Under the pieces are notes generated by a model, which was not told the DNA's origin, did no database searches, and saw only the letters and a program-made list of their open reading frames with translations. The translations under genes were made by a program, and so were the position numbers. From Antedon mediterranea (taxonomy: Eukaryota > Echinodermata > Crinoidea > Comatulida > Antedonidae), in NCBI RefSeq assembly GCF_964355755.1, contig NC_092671.1, positions 5,963,001 through 6,027,000 of the forward strand: a stretch of DNA of 64,000 bases, written 5' to 3'. Position 1 is the first letter of the stretch; every line of letters starts with the position of its first letter. This document shows, piece after piece, positions 11,801 to 22,613 of this stretch.

Positions 11801-14800
11801 TTAAAGAATTTTGCATTCCAAAAATAAAAACGGAACGATCAAAAAATTTTATTGTAAACTTTGGTCTCTTTCACAAGTGGTAAGCATATTTATTTATCCC
11901 TGCACAGTCGCTTCGTTCCCTGACTTGACTTCATTTTGTCTGTTGTTCGATGTTTTTGTGTTTTTTGATTTATATCGTTGATGGATTTGATATATTTTTT
12001 TCATTTAAGTCTAAGTATATATTTTTGTATAATTCAACCCAAAAGTTGCAATAAAAGTATTTTTACCAGTTTTTTTACCAGTGACAAGGTGATCTAGATG
12101 GTAGATCCACAGCTAGAATCACTTTGTGCTGTGATGGGAGAATCTAAGAAACTTTCTTCATGCATGATTTTATATTAAATTGAGATGGTAAAGCATAAAC
12201 ATGACAACTTGTTCAATGGAAAACATGCAAAAACCAACTAAAAACAACATATACCTGTTACAGTAAGAGAAGAACTTTCACCAGATACTGATGTAGAAGA
12301 AATTTCACCAGATGTATTAGGCACCACAGATGTGGAAGAACTCCTATCGGTGGTTGGGGTTGTAGAAGATTTACCAGATATATTAGGTACCACAGATGTG
12401 GAAGATTGCCCAACGATGGTTGTAGAAGTTTCACCAGATTCCTTAGGCACCACAGATGTGGAAGAACTGGAAATGGTGGTTGGGGTTGTAGAAGATTCAA
12501 CAGATGTATGAGGCACCACAGATGTGGAAGATAGTCCAACCGTAGGTTTGATAGCAAAAGGAAGAAGGGTTGTGGTTGACAAAGGTTGAACAGAAGGATT
12601 TGAAGAGGTTTCTGAAAGAGACAATGTGGAGAGCTCTATTGGTGTTGATGTTTGTTTTTGTATGTCAGATGATTCTGGTGGTAATGTTGTCATTATTTTG
12701 CTGTCTGTAATTATATCTGTTGTGGTTTCTAGTGTGGTTTCTGGTGAAAGTGTTGTTTTCAAAGATAGTAATTTTTCTGGAGAGGTTTCTGAAGAGGTTT
12801 CAAGGTAAGAAGGGGTTGAAGTAAGAGGTTGATTAGAGGTCAAAGGTTTACTATTTGGAGTTGTTGCTGCATCAGTGTCACTTTCCATTGCAATAAACAA
12901 TTCTGGCCAAGGCATTGCAACATAGTCCTCTTCTGGTAAGTTTTAAAGGAAATTTATAAGAAAAAAAAAGTTTATCCTATCTATAGGTTAAAGATATACT
13001 GTGTATTAAACCAACTATGAAACACTGTTAAAATGTAGATGTAAACAATAAGATAAAAATAAATATTTGAATATTGAATCATAACTTATCTATAATAAAA
13101 GCCCATATTAGTAGCTTCTAATTGAAATCCCCTTTAATAAAGGATAAATTAATCAAATCTTGTTATTAAATGGTAACAGTTTCAATAGAGATTTACATAG
13201 AGATTTGTTTAGTTAGTATGCATCTTGGCCAGCTGATTCTGGCATCTCATTAGTTGGATCAATTGTAACAACCAAAATTATGGGCATGCACTTCGTAGAT
13301 ATACAGATAAACATATTTTAACTACATTGTTTATAATGTAAAAACACAACAAAAGAAAATCATTTTAACTTCTGGCAGCTGCTTATGAATGAAATGAAAA
13401 TTCAAAGAAATATAAAAATAAAGATTTCATATTACTTTTATTATAGTGTTTGAATATGTAAGACAATCATTAATTTTTATAATTTATCTCAACTCACATT
13501 ATAAAACGGAAGATTTTTACCCTGTTTTATCACATATATCAAGCATGTAAAGAAACACACTATCAACCTAATTTGACAAAAAAATGTGATGTGCTCAAAT
13601 ATGATAGTGATATGCCCAAATATGGTACTGATATGACATCATCATATCCATATATGGGCACATCACATTTTTTGTCACATAAAGTTTGATAGTGTAGACT
13701 ATACATTCCACATCTGTTAGTACACACAGTACTCAAACATATAAGCAAAAAGAACATAATGAAAAAAGGGCCAAAACTGAAGTAATTATAACATGACAAA
13801 CTAGAATCCATTTCGTATTGATCCAGCTTATATTTTGCTCAGCTGTTAGAGTCAACTACTAGTTTACAGCTGTTGAGATAAATATCAACTAACATGATAG
13901 GACAGAATGGACGAAATTGCAAGAGAAAAATCCTTGAAAAGATATCATTTTATTCATGTGCTAGACATGTTCTGTTGCCATTCCTCTGTTCCCAATTTAT
14001 AATGTAATTAGTACTTTTATTCATACACTACAGCATAGTTTAATATCGAAACCTTGGTTTAACCTTTCACATTAGGACTTCAAGAAACATGATATTAAAG
14101 CATAAATAATTTTTTTAGAAATAAATTTAATTTAATTTTAAAAGAAAAGGGAAAGGTAACTCAAAATATTTAGTATTGTTTGAAGGTTTGCATGGAAAAA
14201 TTAAATGTTGATATAAAGTTTGCGGTACACCACATATATTAGTTAGTGATCGTCCTCAGGAGTGATAACACATAGTGGTCTATTGGACCCGAGTGGTGGA
14301 CACACATGGTGCAGTTCAATCAATAATCAACCAATCCTGGATGTGGTGAGTCTATAGTTTATGTCTAGAATCAGGGTTTTTAATCATTTACCTTTTTAAG
14401 ATTTAACTGTACTCACAATTTCTAATTTTTTTTTTGGAAATAAGTCGGCCACTTTAATTGTTATGCAGACTTAATAGGTTACCCTGATGTTCTTTTTAAA
14501 TATTTGTATCAAATACAATTCTATCAATCATGTAATGTTTCTGTGCCAACTCTCCTTGCCCAAAGCATAAATGTAACATGATGTATGTCATTAAACAATA
14601 ACATTAAATTAGGACAAAGTATAGCGGATTCTATTTAAACACTGCTTTGACGAGCAGATGATATTATGTGCAAAATGTTCTGATTACATAATGTCTTCTT
14701 CCACCCAATGTATCGATTGTTAAACGCTGCGAACCTGGACAGACAGACAGACTGGCCTTGGAATGTTACCGATTGATATTTAGGAAAAAGATGTTAAAAT

Positions 14801-16639
14801 CAGATAAATTAGGAAAAACTAATTTTGTTTAAAACAGGCATAATTGAGTTTAAGTGAACTTTAAATGCCCCTTTCTCGTATAGCTTACTGGCAGGATGTG
14901 ATGTGTAACTAACCATGTACCGTACTGTCTAGATGGGTTTAGAATTGGCCCACTAGGCCTTCATCTTTCATTATCAATTCAAGGTCATAATTTGGGCTTC
15001 TCACGGTACTACTACTGACTATGTAAATTATATATTTCATAAATGGTTAAATTTGACCTATTTGGCTTACAGTAATCACTGTCAACAATCAACAGTATTA
15101 CATTGAATTCTATACAAAAGGAGGGACTGGACTTTTTTTACCAATGTTTATTTGGTATTTTTGAGAAAAAATATATGAAACACTTACCATCAATATCTGT
15201 ATCTATTTGCCCATCATCTGTAAATGACATAGATAATAAAATATTTAAGATGCAGAATTGTACAGAACTGTTGAATTATGCCTCAAAGAAAAAAATAGTT
15301 TATGCCATATAACAAAATTATGAAAAAGCATGATTTTTTTAATCAATATTTGTTATTTTTAAATTATTATATATTGGACAAAAGGGCCGGGGAGGAGAGG
15401 AGGAATTTGATATGCTTAAAATAATGTGCCGTAAAAACAACAAACCTTGGTCCAGGTTCTATTCTGACTAAAGGTTTTGTACATAAATAAATTATGAAAT
15501 ATAAATACCTGTAGAAACCACGGACACGGAGAACGACTCAAGATCTGTATAGGAACAGACTTCAATAGGATGGCATCGTATCAGATAACAATTCTCTGAC
15601 GCGTTTGTCAAATGGAAGAGTGCCAATGTACAACCTAAAAGATACGTAAATTAGGAAGTTAATACAGTTTGGGATATCACACACACACACACACACGTGC
15701 ATATAAATTGGATTTAAGCTGATAATAATCATATCGGTGCTTGTGTGACAAGTTAACTCTAGTACCTCCTTGTTAACTCTCAGATTGTTGTAACATTATA
15801 TCACACACATTTAAATTCGGATGAAACATATAAATACGGTTGTTAAATTGATTCCTAGAGCTATTTACCTCCCAAGAGAAAAGAATGATTTTTGTTGGTT
15901 TGTCATGTCAGTTATTATTAGTATGGGGCAAACCTACGATTAGCAAAAGCTATTTTGTTTGCTCCAATTTGCTATTGGTAAATAAAGAAAGAATAATAAT
16001 AATGTGTGTAAACATATACAATAGTGTAGCATAATACATTTAGACTAACACCCTAAGCCAGCTCAACTAGATCCATACATCCAACAACTTGAAATACTGT
16101 GACTAAATCTATCAGCAGATACATTTTGTAATTGAAGCACTTTCTTTTGTTTCATTATAAAACTTGCCTGTCTTCTACAAGAAGCATCGACAATATGCAA
16201 GAAAGTGGGTATTTTCATTTGGAATGTTTTTGAATATTGTGAATGTTTTTGAATATTGTGGATGTTTGACTTGAGGGAAAGGTATGGATAAAAAAGGTAT
16301 GGATAAAAAAGGTATGGATAAAAAAGGTATGGATAAAAAAGGTATGGATAAAAAAGGTATGAATAAAAAAGGTATGTGCATAAAAAAGGTATGTGGATGC
16401 AAACCATCAAGTTGACAACAATTTTCTTGGCAGCTGTCTAAATTATCTTTGGTAACTGCGTCTAAGAGTTTAGCGCCTCTCTTGGTTGATTCTTCAAATT
16501 CAATTGCAACATCTATGCGCTGTTCATACGTACAAGTTTGATCTACATGTTGCCGTTTTTTGGAAGACCGTCGTGAATTGCCAACATTAACACAAATAAA
16601 AAATGCCAAAAACAACAAAACGTTTCTTTTTAACATCAT
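8711..16639 (-). CDS. MANSC domain-containing type I membrane protein (MANSC1-like), spliced, 7 coding exons
   Basis: Joining minus-strand exons 16639-16405, 15634-15509, 15217-15188, 12932-12255, 10024-9813, 9190-9133 and 8850-8711 gives one open frame of about 492 codons plus TGA, with compatible phases (1,1,1,1,0,1) and GT-AG at every intron. The order is: signal peptide (residues 1-22, VLLFLAFFICV core); MANSC domain (about 36-112) with the CQENCC and C-x(n)-C spacing typical of the family; acidic linker; Ser/Thr/Pro mucin-like stalk with SSTSVVP repeats (about 131-430); one transmembrane helix; 25-residue basic tail ending DYLINGMYN. MANSC is an extracellular Cys-rich domain; vertebrate MANSC1 has this same layout. 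The ligand is unknown. The stalk should be heavily O-glycosylated. Exon joins are inferred from sequence alone. Confidence 0.88.
9133..9190 (-). CDS. MANSC-like gene, juxtamembrane linker exon
   Basis: The exon is 58 nt, with acceptor attctcag|aacgta and a perfect donor gtaagt (plus strand acttac at 9127-9132). It encodes NVSNVVLNSEVAYNKLSSN. It enters in phase 0 and leaves in phase 1, exactly as its neighbours require. It includes an N-glycosylation sequon (NVS). Confidence 0.8.
9335..9460. mobile_element. Palindromic MITE family, copy 2 (in a MANSC-gene intron)
   Basis: It runs from aagctctgtctaca to gtgtagacagagcttta, with the internal block tatatgggcacatcaca and the caaactagtttgatag end. 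Inverted ends of about 25 bp are recognisable on both sides. Confidence 0.88.
9813..10024 (-). CDS. MANSC-like gene, Thr-rich stalk exon
   Basis: The acceptor is ttgctttag|atgcatc and the donor ataag|gtacga. It encodes DASLTPLKPSTTVAPRITTP..., very rich in Thr, and ends RYVEVTELFTDATTISNK. It enters in phase 1 and leaves in phase 0. The composition continues the mucin-like stalk of the larger upstream exon, and the last third is less Thr-rich, approaching the membrane. Confidence 0.83.
10904..11131. mobile_element. Possible MITE abutting the retrotransposon fragment
   Basis: The left end gggtataaatcccac ... taatcccactccct and the right end agggggtgggattatacc are inverted copies of each other. 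The interior is not recognised. A perfect 16-bp palindrome, atgcggtataccgcat, follows at 11139-11154. The limits are approximate. Confidence 0.4.
11139..11154. repeat. Perfect 16-bp palindrome
   Basis: atgcggtataccgcat is self-complementary without a mismatch. It lies between the MITE-like sequence on its left and the retrotransposon coding remnant on its right. Confidence 0.7.
11155..12070 (+). pseudogene. 5'-truncated CR1/jockey-like non-LTR retrotransposon (reverse transcriptase C-terminus)
   Basis: The frame is open to TAA at 11881-11883 with no stop in about 240 codons. Recognisable RT thumb/C-terminal signatures occur in order: LNHMTLNAKKTCELIVSCKK; KLLGIIICDNLSWQPHIDSL; SRLYFLKQLRRSGLDAQAL; VIRPVLEYAVPVWGTCL; IQRRALRITFPELSY; HRLHHLLPKAPKSRYNLR. 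These match the tail of CR1-type elements common in marine invertebrates. The endonuclease and the catalytic YADD part are absent, so the copy is 5' truncated, as usual for this class. The 3' non-coding part runs to roughly 12070 (gcaataaaag). It lies in a MANSC-gene intron in the opposite orientation. The lack of internal stops suggests a fairly recent insertion. Confidence 0.87.
12255..12932 (-). CDS. MANSC-like gene, main mucin-like stalk exon
   Basis: This is one exon of 678 nt (226 codons), phase 1 at both ends. The acceptor is acttaccag|aagagg and the donor taacag|gtatat. It opens with EEDYVAMPWPELFIAMES, a non-repetitive segment, then becomes Ser/Thr/Pro-rich. From about 12530 to 12300 four imperfect units of roughly 22-24 residues recur, each holding SSTSVVPxxSGE/K plus a TTPTT or similar run. 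Such stalks carry dense O-glycans and hold the N-terminal domain away from the membrane (known of mucin-like proteins; inferred here). Repeat number probably varies between individuals. Confidence 0.87.
13559..13700. mobile_element. Palindromic MITE family, copy 3 (in a MANSC-gene intron)
   Basis: The blocks tgtgatgtgctcaaatatg, tatgggcacatcacatttt and aaagtttgatagtgtagac are present in the family order. The terminal agagctt sequences are lost on both sides. Confidence 0.85.
15188..15217 (-). CDS. MANSC-like gene, 10-codon acidic mini-exon
   Basis: The exon is 30 nt, flanked by acceptor catttacag and a consensus donor gtaagt. In the required phase it reads DDGQIDTDID with no stop. Its length is a multiple of three, so it can be skipped without a frameshift. 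It links the MANSC domain to the Ser/Thr stalk. Confidence 0.72.
15509..15634 (-). CDS. MANSC-like gene, second half of the MANSC domain
   Basis: The acceptor is atcttttag|gttgta and the donor ctacag|gtattt; it enters and leaves in phase 1. It encodes GCTLALFHLTNASENCYLI followed by RCHPIEVCSYTDLESFSV. The Cys spacing, the LALF strand and the CYLxxC ... VC motif are the C-terminal half of a MANSC domain. It includes a sequon (NAS). Confidence 0.88.
16276..16390. repeat. 15-bp intronic minisatellite next to a splice donor
   Basis: About seven copies of aaaaaaggtatggat with small variants. It lies within about 10 nt of the MANSC-gene first coding-exon donor, inside the intron. The unit is five codons, so the frame stays open if the intron is retained. 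Confidence 0.9.
16405..16639 (-). CDS. MANSC-like gene, first coding exon: signal peptide and first half of MANSC
   Basis: The first ATG of a tandem pair is at 16639. The frame upstream begins with GTG, which I do not use. Hydrophobic core VLLFLAFFICVNVG, likely cleavage after NS, basic RRSSKKR, then the domain start TCTYEQRIDVAIEFEE and LDSCQENCCQLD. The donor is gatg|gtttgc, a weak GT site; phase 1 fits the next exon exactly (completing Gly before CTLALF). Upstream, ttttctag at 16660-16655 is a 3' splice site, so a short 5' UTR segment (16654-16640) belongs to this exon. Confidence 0.88.
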
Positions 16640-16871
16640 CACGAAGTACTGTACCTAGAAAATAAAAATGAGTTTCATAAAATGATAATAGTAATATTTT
16701 CAAGTGTGTATTATTTTGATTAGCAAACAATGTTATTTTGTGTAAAACTCATATTTATTATTATTATTTAAATATTAACCTATGATCCAAATTTAAATTT
16801 TGAATATCTGATAGTAATTTACAGTTTTACCAGCATTCTATTCACAGGCAATGGAGAGCAAATAGACTTAC

Positions 16872-16905
16872 CTTTATTCAGTCCTACAGCGCAGTACTAA
16901 AATAA
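16872..16905 (-). other. Probable 5' non-coding first exon of the MANSC-like gene
   Basis: The minus strand reads ctgaataaag|gtaagt with the donor at 16871-16866, a perfect consensus site. It faces the ttttctag acceptor about 210 nt downstream of it. The 5' limit (start site) is not visible; 16905 is a placeholder. An octamer-like ATGCAAAT occurs upstream at 17043-17050. Confidence 0.5.
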
Positions 16906-17939
16906 CTAGAGATGTCTTGTACCACTTTAGGGTTATATTACTTATAGTAGTGTTTCCTACACAGGGTCCAAACAAGTGAGCTAACTACAGTAGCCTATTC
17001 TGGTTATGTAGGTCAGCCATGCATTTCAACCGGCTGATTTACATGCAAATGAGCAAACCAGACAGTTTATTCAAGAGACCAAGTTTACCATAATTGCAAG
17101 TATAGAAAAGACATCAATCAAGTTATGATTGGTCGGTTAAAATACTTGCGTATTATTATACATTTTGGTCAATTCATATTCAAAGTTAAAATGCTGTTTT
17201 GATTGACAGTTGGATGGTGTACTGATGAGGTTTTATGGACCCGACTTCAATTCTCAGACTCTGCATGATAATTATTTTAAACTTTCAGGGCTGAATCGTC
17301 TCAGGGCAGTCGTCCTGTGCCGAATCGTCTCACTACCGTTTTTCTTTAAATAAAATTTCGAAGGTCAAAGGCATGACAGGTTTTTACGCTTTGTGTGAGG
17401 ACCAATCACAGTGCAGTTAACATCTTTGCGCTAACGGAAAGTGCTCCGAAATATTATAATTATCCCCTCCTTACTATATTATTACTACTACTAGGCTAGA
17501 GGCCATATAGCCTCTACTACTAAACCTAGCTAAGCTACCACCATATAAAGATTTAGGGGAGGGCTAGGCTATACCAACACAACATAGTCTAGAGAGGGAG
17601 ATGATGATGTAACCCTGATGAGTGGTAGTTAGACTAGCTAGGTACAGTAGGTAGAGGCCTAGCCTATTTGATAAGGTATACTGTAAACTGTATTGCACTC
17701 ATTTGTAATTTATAATGAAAGTACTTACTTTTCGTTTATTTATATGAAAAATTTACCTAATTTCTAAAACTTATTTGAAATAAATTCATGGCATTTGCCT
17801 CTGATTTTACATTAGAGGATTGCTTTAACTCTCTTTCTTCTGACTGGTGGCTTATCTAATGTTTACCTACTTTTTTGTGTGCGCATGCAACGTATGAATT
17901 GTCTCTAGCGCCACCTAGGCTAGGCTTATAATATTTATC

Positions 17940-18225
17940 TTTGCTTCCGGTTTCGTTACGTTACGTGTTTCTGACATAATTTGCGCGATTTTAAGAATTT
18001 CAACGAAGGCTGCAATTTTGATACCTTATATCATCTTTGCTTTGGTCGATTTTTTATACTGACAGTCACAAAATAAACGTATAAACGTTTGGATTTTTTT
18101 TTGCTTCGAAACTTTCCTGATGTAACAAAAAATCGATATAGCGCCCTCAGTAAAAGATCACATTCACGCCAAATCGTCTCCGCCGAAAAATCCCCGTTTT
18201 TTGTGTGTGTGTTGGATATTCATCC
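17940..18225 (+). promoter_or_regulatory. Possible promoter of a divergent plus-strand gene
   Basis: Local G+C and CpG rise relative to the flanks. There is a CTTCCGG ETS-type element at about 17944 (common at animal start sites) and tandem ttacgttacgtg just after it. The region lies 0.3 kb upstream of a Kozak-context ATG and about 1 kb from the MANSC first exon, so it may be bidirectional. Confidence 0.35.
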
Positions 18226-18265
18226 ATGGCGGAAAGGAGGCCGAATGAATGCAGTACATTGAACG
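18226..18265 (+). CDS. Candidate first coding exon (MAERRPNECSTLN) of an unidentified plus-strand gene
   Basis: ATGG in a good context (catccATGGcgg), 13 open codons, then a donor g|gtaggt in phase 1. The hydrophilic N-terminus does not identify a family. A compatible but unproven next exon is at 28094-28135. The start could equally be a chance ATG in a GC-elevated promoter. Confidence 0.3.
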
Positions 18266-19011
18266 GTAGGTTTTTGACACGAAAAATACTACACTTGAAA
18301 GTTCACTGTCCAGTCGTTCATTCATGCAACATTTTGCGTTATTCAAATGAAACAGTTTATTCGTTTATTATGATTAGTATGTGAATAATAGATATAATAC
18401 TAGGTAGTGTTCTGTTAGCCGGAGACGATGTGTAGTCTGAATAATCTAGCCTAAGTTTGGGAAGTTATCGATGAAATGAGTTACGGCGACCCCTGGACCG
18501 AAGTTGTCCCTGGTTCAATAACGTCGCCGGATAGCTTAGAATGTGCTGCGGCCTAGAATGCTTATACCGGTTTATTATTATGGTCTTTTGAACCTTGAAA
18601 AGATTGACTTTATTCTGCTATTATTAAATGGGATTGATTTATTTATCCAGAACTGTTCATGAGAAACATATTTACTATGCTTATTAGAGGCTAGGCGAGA
18701 TAGATTATTATTAATTAATAATTTAAATGTATTGTATATGCTGACATTTATTTACAGTAGACAACACACTGCATGTAATGTAAAGTTATTGACAGTTTTG
18801 TGTGCACTTACTAAAACACTTATTATTACAAGATTGTCTGTGATATATTTCTAAATTTAGGTTTTTAACATGTTCGTAAGTGTAGGTGTAGGGTCCAACT
18901 AAAAACTGCCTGGAACGCTCTACGAGGAATCCAAGTGTTCTCCTGGCATTCAGGCCGTTTCTTGTAGGAATATGTTGTGACGGATTGCACGGTCTCTTCT
19001 CTGGACAGCCA
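18266..19011. other. Unassigned stretch with one open minus-strand frame
   Basis: This holds an 83-codon minus-strand frame (18786-19037) with locally higher G+C and several Cys near its end (CNNKCFSKCTQNC). It has no recognisable domain and no clear splice sites. It ends in the hairpin below and could be an old repeat. Confidence 0.35.
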
Positions 19012-19084
19012 ACCAGTGGCCATGTATTACCAATCAAACTTAGGCTTAGTGCCTAAGTGTGATTGTTGAAATACGGCCACTGGT
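19012..19084. repeat. Hairpin with arms of about 34 bp
   Basis: accagtggccatgtattacc ... cttaggc pairs with gcctaagtgtgattgttgaa ... ccactggt, with a few mismatches and a loop of about 5 nt. It is probably the core or one end of a foldback element. Confidence 0.8.
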
Positions 19085-20346
19085 GTTTGACTCAAAACCA
19101 TACAAATATTATTAACGCAGCACTAGCCTATATGTTTTGTAATTGCCAAAAAAGAGAATAATTTTTATTACTTATTTTTAGTATTGAAAGTTAAAAACGA
19201 TTGTACTTTACTAATGAATTTCCACATTAAAAATGTATCAAAAGTAACCTTCAGAATAAAATGTTTTCAACAAAGTAGCTCTTTATTTCCTGAGGCTTAA
19301 TAATTTAATATAAATGACTAATGCAATTTGTTCAATGAAACTTTATAATTAGATTAATATTGTAATTATGATTGAATGATATAAAATGTGTCTTTGGTTT
19401 AAGAAAATAATGTTTTAAACCTATACTGAAGTAGATTACAGTATACAACAATGTTTGTTTCACCATCCAATTTCACAATTATTCAGTTAATATTATGACA
19501 TTTGACACACTTTTAAAAAATTAAATTAATATACAATATTTACTGTTAATCTATAAAAATGAATGATGTAACGCAGAGGCCTGAGGCCCCTGGTTTAAGA
19601 ACGCTATGTGGCCGGCCCTTCAATGCTGGAGGAATCGCGCCTCCTTCAAAATATTTTAATGCCTGTTTTTTCCTCTGGACCCTGCTCAGGGCCCCATGAG
19701 CTCAAGGGCCCCTGGAGTTAGACAGTGAGAGCTCATGGTCGTTATACCACTGACAGTAGTTACATGAAAGGTGGGGAAAAAATTATACTTTCAGGTACTG
19801 TAAATAGAGGCACAGTATCTTGGATGTGTTGTGTGGAAGATTTTGAAGGTGGTTTGGACTGTGCGTGCCTATGTCCACCCAGCACAAAAACATACATCTT
19901 AAAAATACAACAATCGGCTGACTCTAATACTTTGGCATTGTATTCTGTTAAAATAATATAGTTTGTTTAATTACCAGTTCCATCAATTGTTATTGATGCT
20001 TTTAATGGATTCTACTGTAAAAACCATAATCCCTGTGTATAAGATTTTATTATGCATATTGATCATACCTTTTTATCAATAAGTGTTGAGAGTATAGCTT
20101 TTGATCAGGTATGCTGGACAGGCCTGTAAAACATTTAAAACCTACAAGACTGGTCCGTTTTATTTTAGAGAGTAAATATGTTTAATACAGAAAATTTCTG
20201 TTTTTGGCCAGTAAAATTGAATTTGAACGAGTAAGAAAACTGATCTACTGGCCTGATTGGTCAGTTTGATATTCATAGTACAACCCATTAATAATAATGC
20301 GACATATATATGGCCCTATTTTGATCACAGCGCTTTGAGTGTATAT

Positions 20347-20834
20347 TGTATGTGATAGTGTAGCACATGGTACTGTATGTGATAGTGTAGCACATGGTAC
20401 TGTATGTGATAGTGTAGCACATGGTACTGTATGTGATAGTGTAGCACATGGTACTGTATGTGATAGTGTACTGTAGCACATGGTACTGTATGTGATAGTG
20501 TAGCACATGGTACTGTATGTGATAGTGTAGCACATGGTACTGTATGTGATAGTGTAGCACATGGTACTGTATGTGATAGTGTAGCACATGGTACTGTATG
20601 TGATAGTGTAGCACATGGTACTGTATGTGATAGTGTAGCACATGGTACTGTATGTGATAGTGTAGCACATGGTAGTATGTGATAGTGTAGCACATGGTAC
20701 TGTATGTGATAGTGTAGCACATGGTACTGTATGTGATAGTGTAGCACATGGTACTGTATGTGATAGTGTAGCACATGGTACTGTATGTGATAGTGTAGCA
20801 CTTGGTACTGTATGTGATAGTGTAGCACATGGTA
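20347..20834. repeat. 27-bp tandem satellite, about 18 copies
   Basis: The unit tgtatgtgatagtgtagcac plus atggtac is almost invariant. One copy carries a small insertion (gtgtactgtagc) and another a small deletion (atggtagtatg). Because 27 is a multiple of three, several frames stay open across it; none is a gene. Confidence 0.95.
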
Positions 20835-22613
20835 CTGTATGTGAATGGGTACATTAGGAATACACTACTATACAATTAGTGCTTTAAATTGAGGGGTATG
20901 GTTGAGGAGGTGATTTGTGGAATGCTATCAAGAGATCAGATATGTATCCAGATTTGATATTCTCATCATCCATTTTTATTTAGTGAGCAGATTGTTTAGT
21001 GTCATGTCGTATGCTGACAAGGTGCTTGTCATGTTATCCTTTTAAATTGTATAATAAAGCTATTTAAAAGGCAATCCTAACTTTTCTATCACCGTGTAAT
21101 CATTTTGTGCAAAAGAAACTTTACAAAATTAATGAGACATGTTGTAAAACTATTAACCAATCAAATGGCATGAATTTAGATAACCTTCTTTGAGACCTGG
21201 AGAACTTTTTTTTTACTCAATACGGTACTTGCTAGGTTCTAGTTCCTACTCAATAACTACTATTTGTACTACAAGAGGTTACGTTATGAAAAAAATGAAC
21301 AGTTTTTTGCTATTTTATTAGTTATTTACACTACAGTATTTGTTGTGTAAAATTGTTCCAACTATACAGTAGAATGTACAGTAGTGTGTATAGTTACAAA
21401 CAGTTTTACTGTATTTTGAAATGTTTGTTGGGTTTGATTAATTAAATTGGCAACATTTAAATTAAAAATGTCAAAATTGATTTAGAAATCAGTCTCGAAC
21501 AAACGTGCGTTAGCAGTTTTATTAAAAACATTTTTTACGTTTGCAAGTGCATCATTGAACTCATCAAAATTTCGAAGGAATAAGTTAATCAACAAGAGCA
21601 GATGTTTAAAAATTCTGATATCACATGATTAGATCGACCAATAACAGCGAAGCTAACATAGAAATAGGATCTGACTTGCTGTAAGGTTTTGTCCAAGGTC
21701 ATATATGGGTCAAAATCTAGGTCATGATAAAGTAACAAAGAAAAAATGTATTTTATTTTAGGATCTAGTTGAAGGTTATGGAATTATAATTATGATGGTT
21801 AATAAAATGATATTGAATGGTTGAGCGTAATATTGAACATGTACTGACAGCAAAGTGATTGATAATCTATATAAACATATTTACACTATAAAATATATAT
21901 AAAAAAAAGATATGGATTGCCTACCAGTACAGTACTAGCTGCAGTTTAATTTGTCTGTGTTTATTTATATTTTATGTATTTTAGAAGATATTCGTTAGTT
22001 ATCAATATTTACTGTATTATAAGTTATTTATTTATAGTGCAGTATGAAATTAAAATGGTCTAAACAAATTATCAAACTGTATAATTTTAGTAACTTTTTA
22101 TAAACGTCAGGGCGGTAATAATAATAATAATAAAAAAAAGAAATGATAGCCGATATTTTTTATCAAACCTAAATTCGCAAATTTTCATACGGTTGCATTT
22201 CTTACTATATTCTTCAAATTTCTTAAAGGTGATTTTACAGTTTGACCTACTAATACTATACAACAAACATATTTCTTTCATTCTCTATGGATACAAAACA
22301 ATATGTGATATATTGTTTGAACTTGAGAAAATCAATACATGTTTTATAGGTCATTGTATAATTCCCTCTAATTGTTCAAAGTAAAATATTCTACAATATT
22401 CTCTATAGTGTACTACTATACAAGTAACATCAATAAATGAAATTTTATTTTGGTCTTGAAATTTGCCTTAATTGTCAAAGAAAACAATATAAAACATTTT
22501 AAAAATATGATAAAATATTATAAACAGATTAAAACCTATTTTAATTTCTGTGAATACAATATTGATTTAGAAATTCTTTAAACATTATTTATTTAATTTT
22601 TTAAATTTAATTT
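20835..22613. other. AT-rich gene-free stretch
   Basis: No supportable exon or transposon end. A short (taa)n run lies at about 22113-22130, and short open frames are of chance quality. Confidence 0.5.

Noticed and set aside
16063-16410. Frame with FYPYLFYPYLFYPYL repeats
   Set aside because: Out-of-frame translation of the intronic 15-bp minisatellite.
20245-20875. Long minus-strand frames with MCYTITYST-type repeats
   Set aside because: They are translations of a 27-bp satellite in several frames at once; no start context, domain or splice support.
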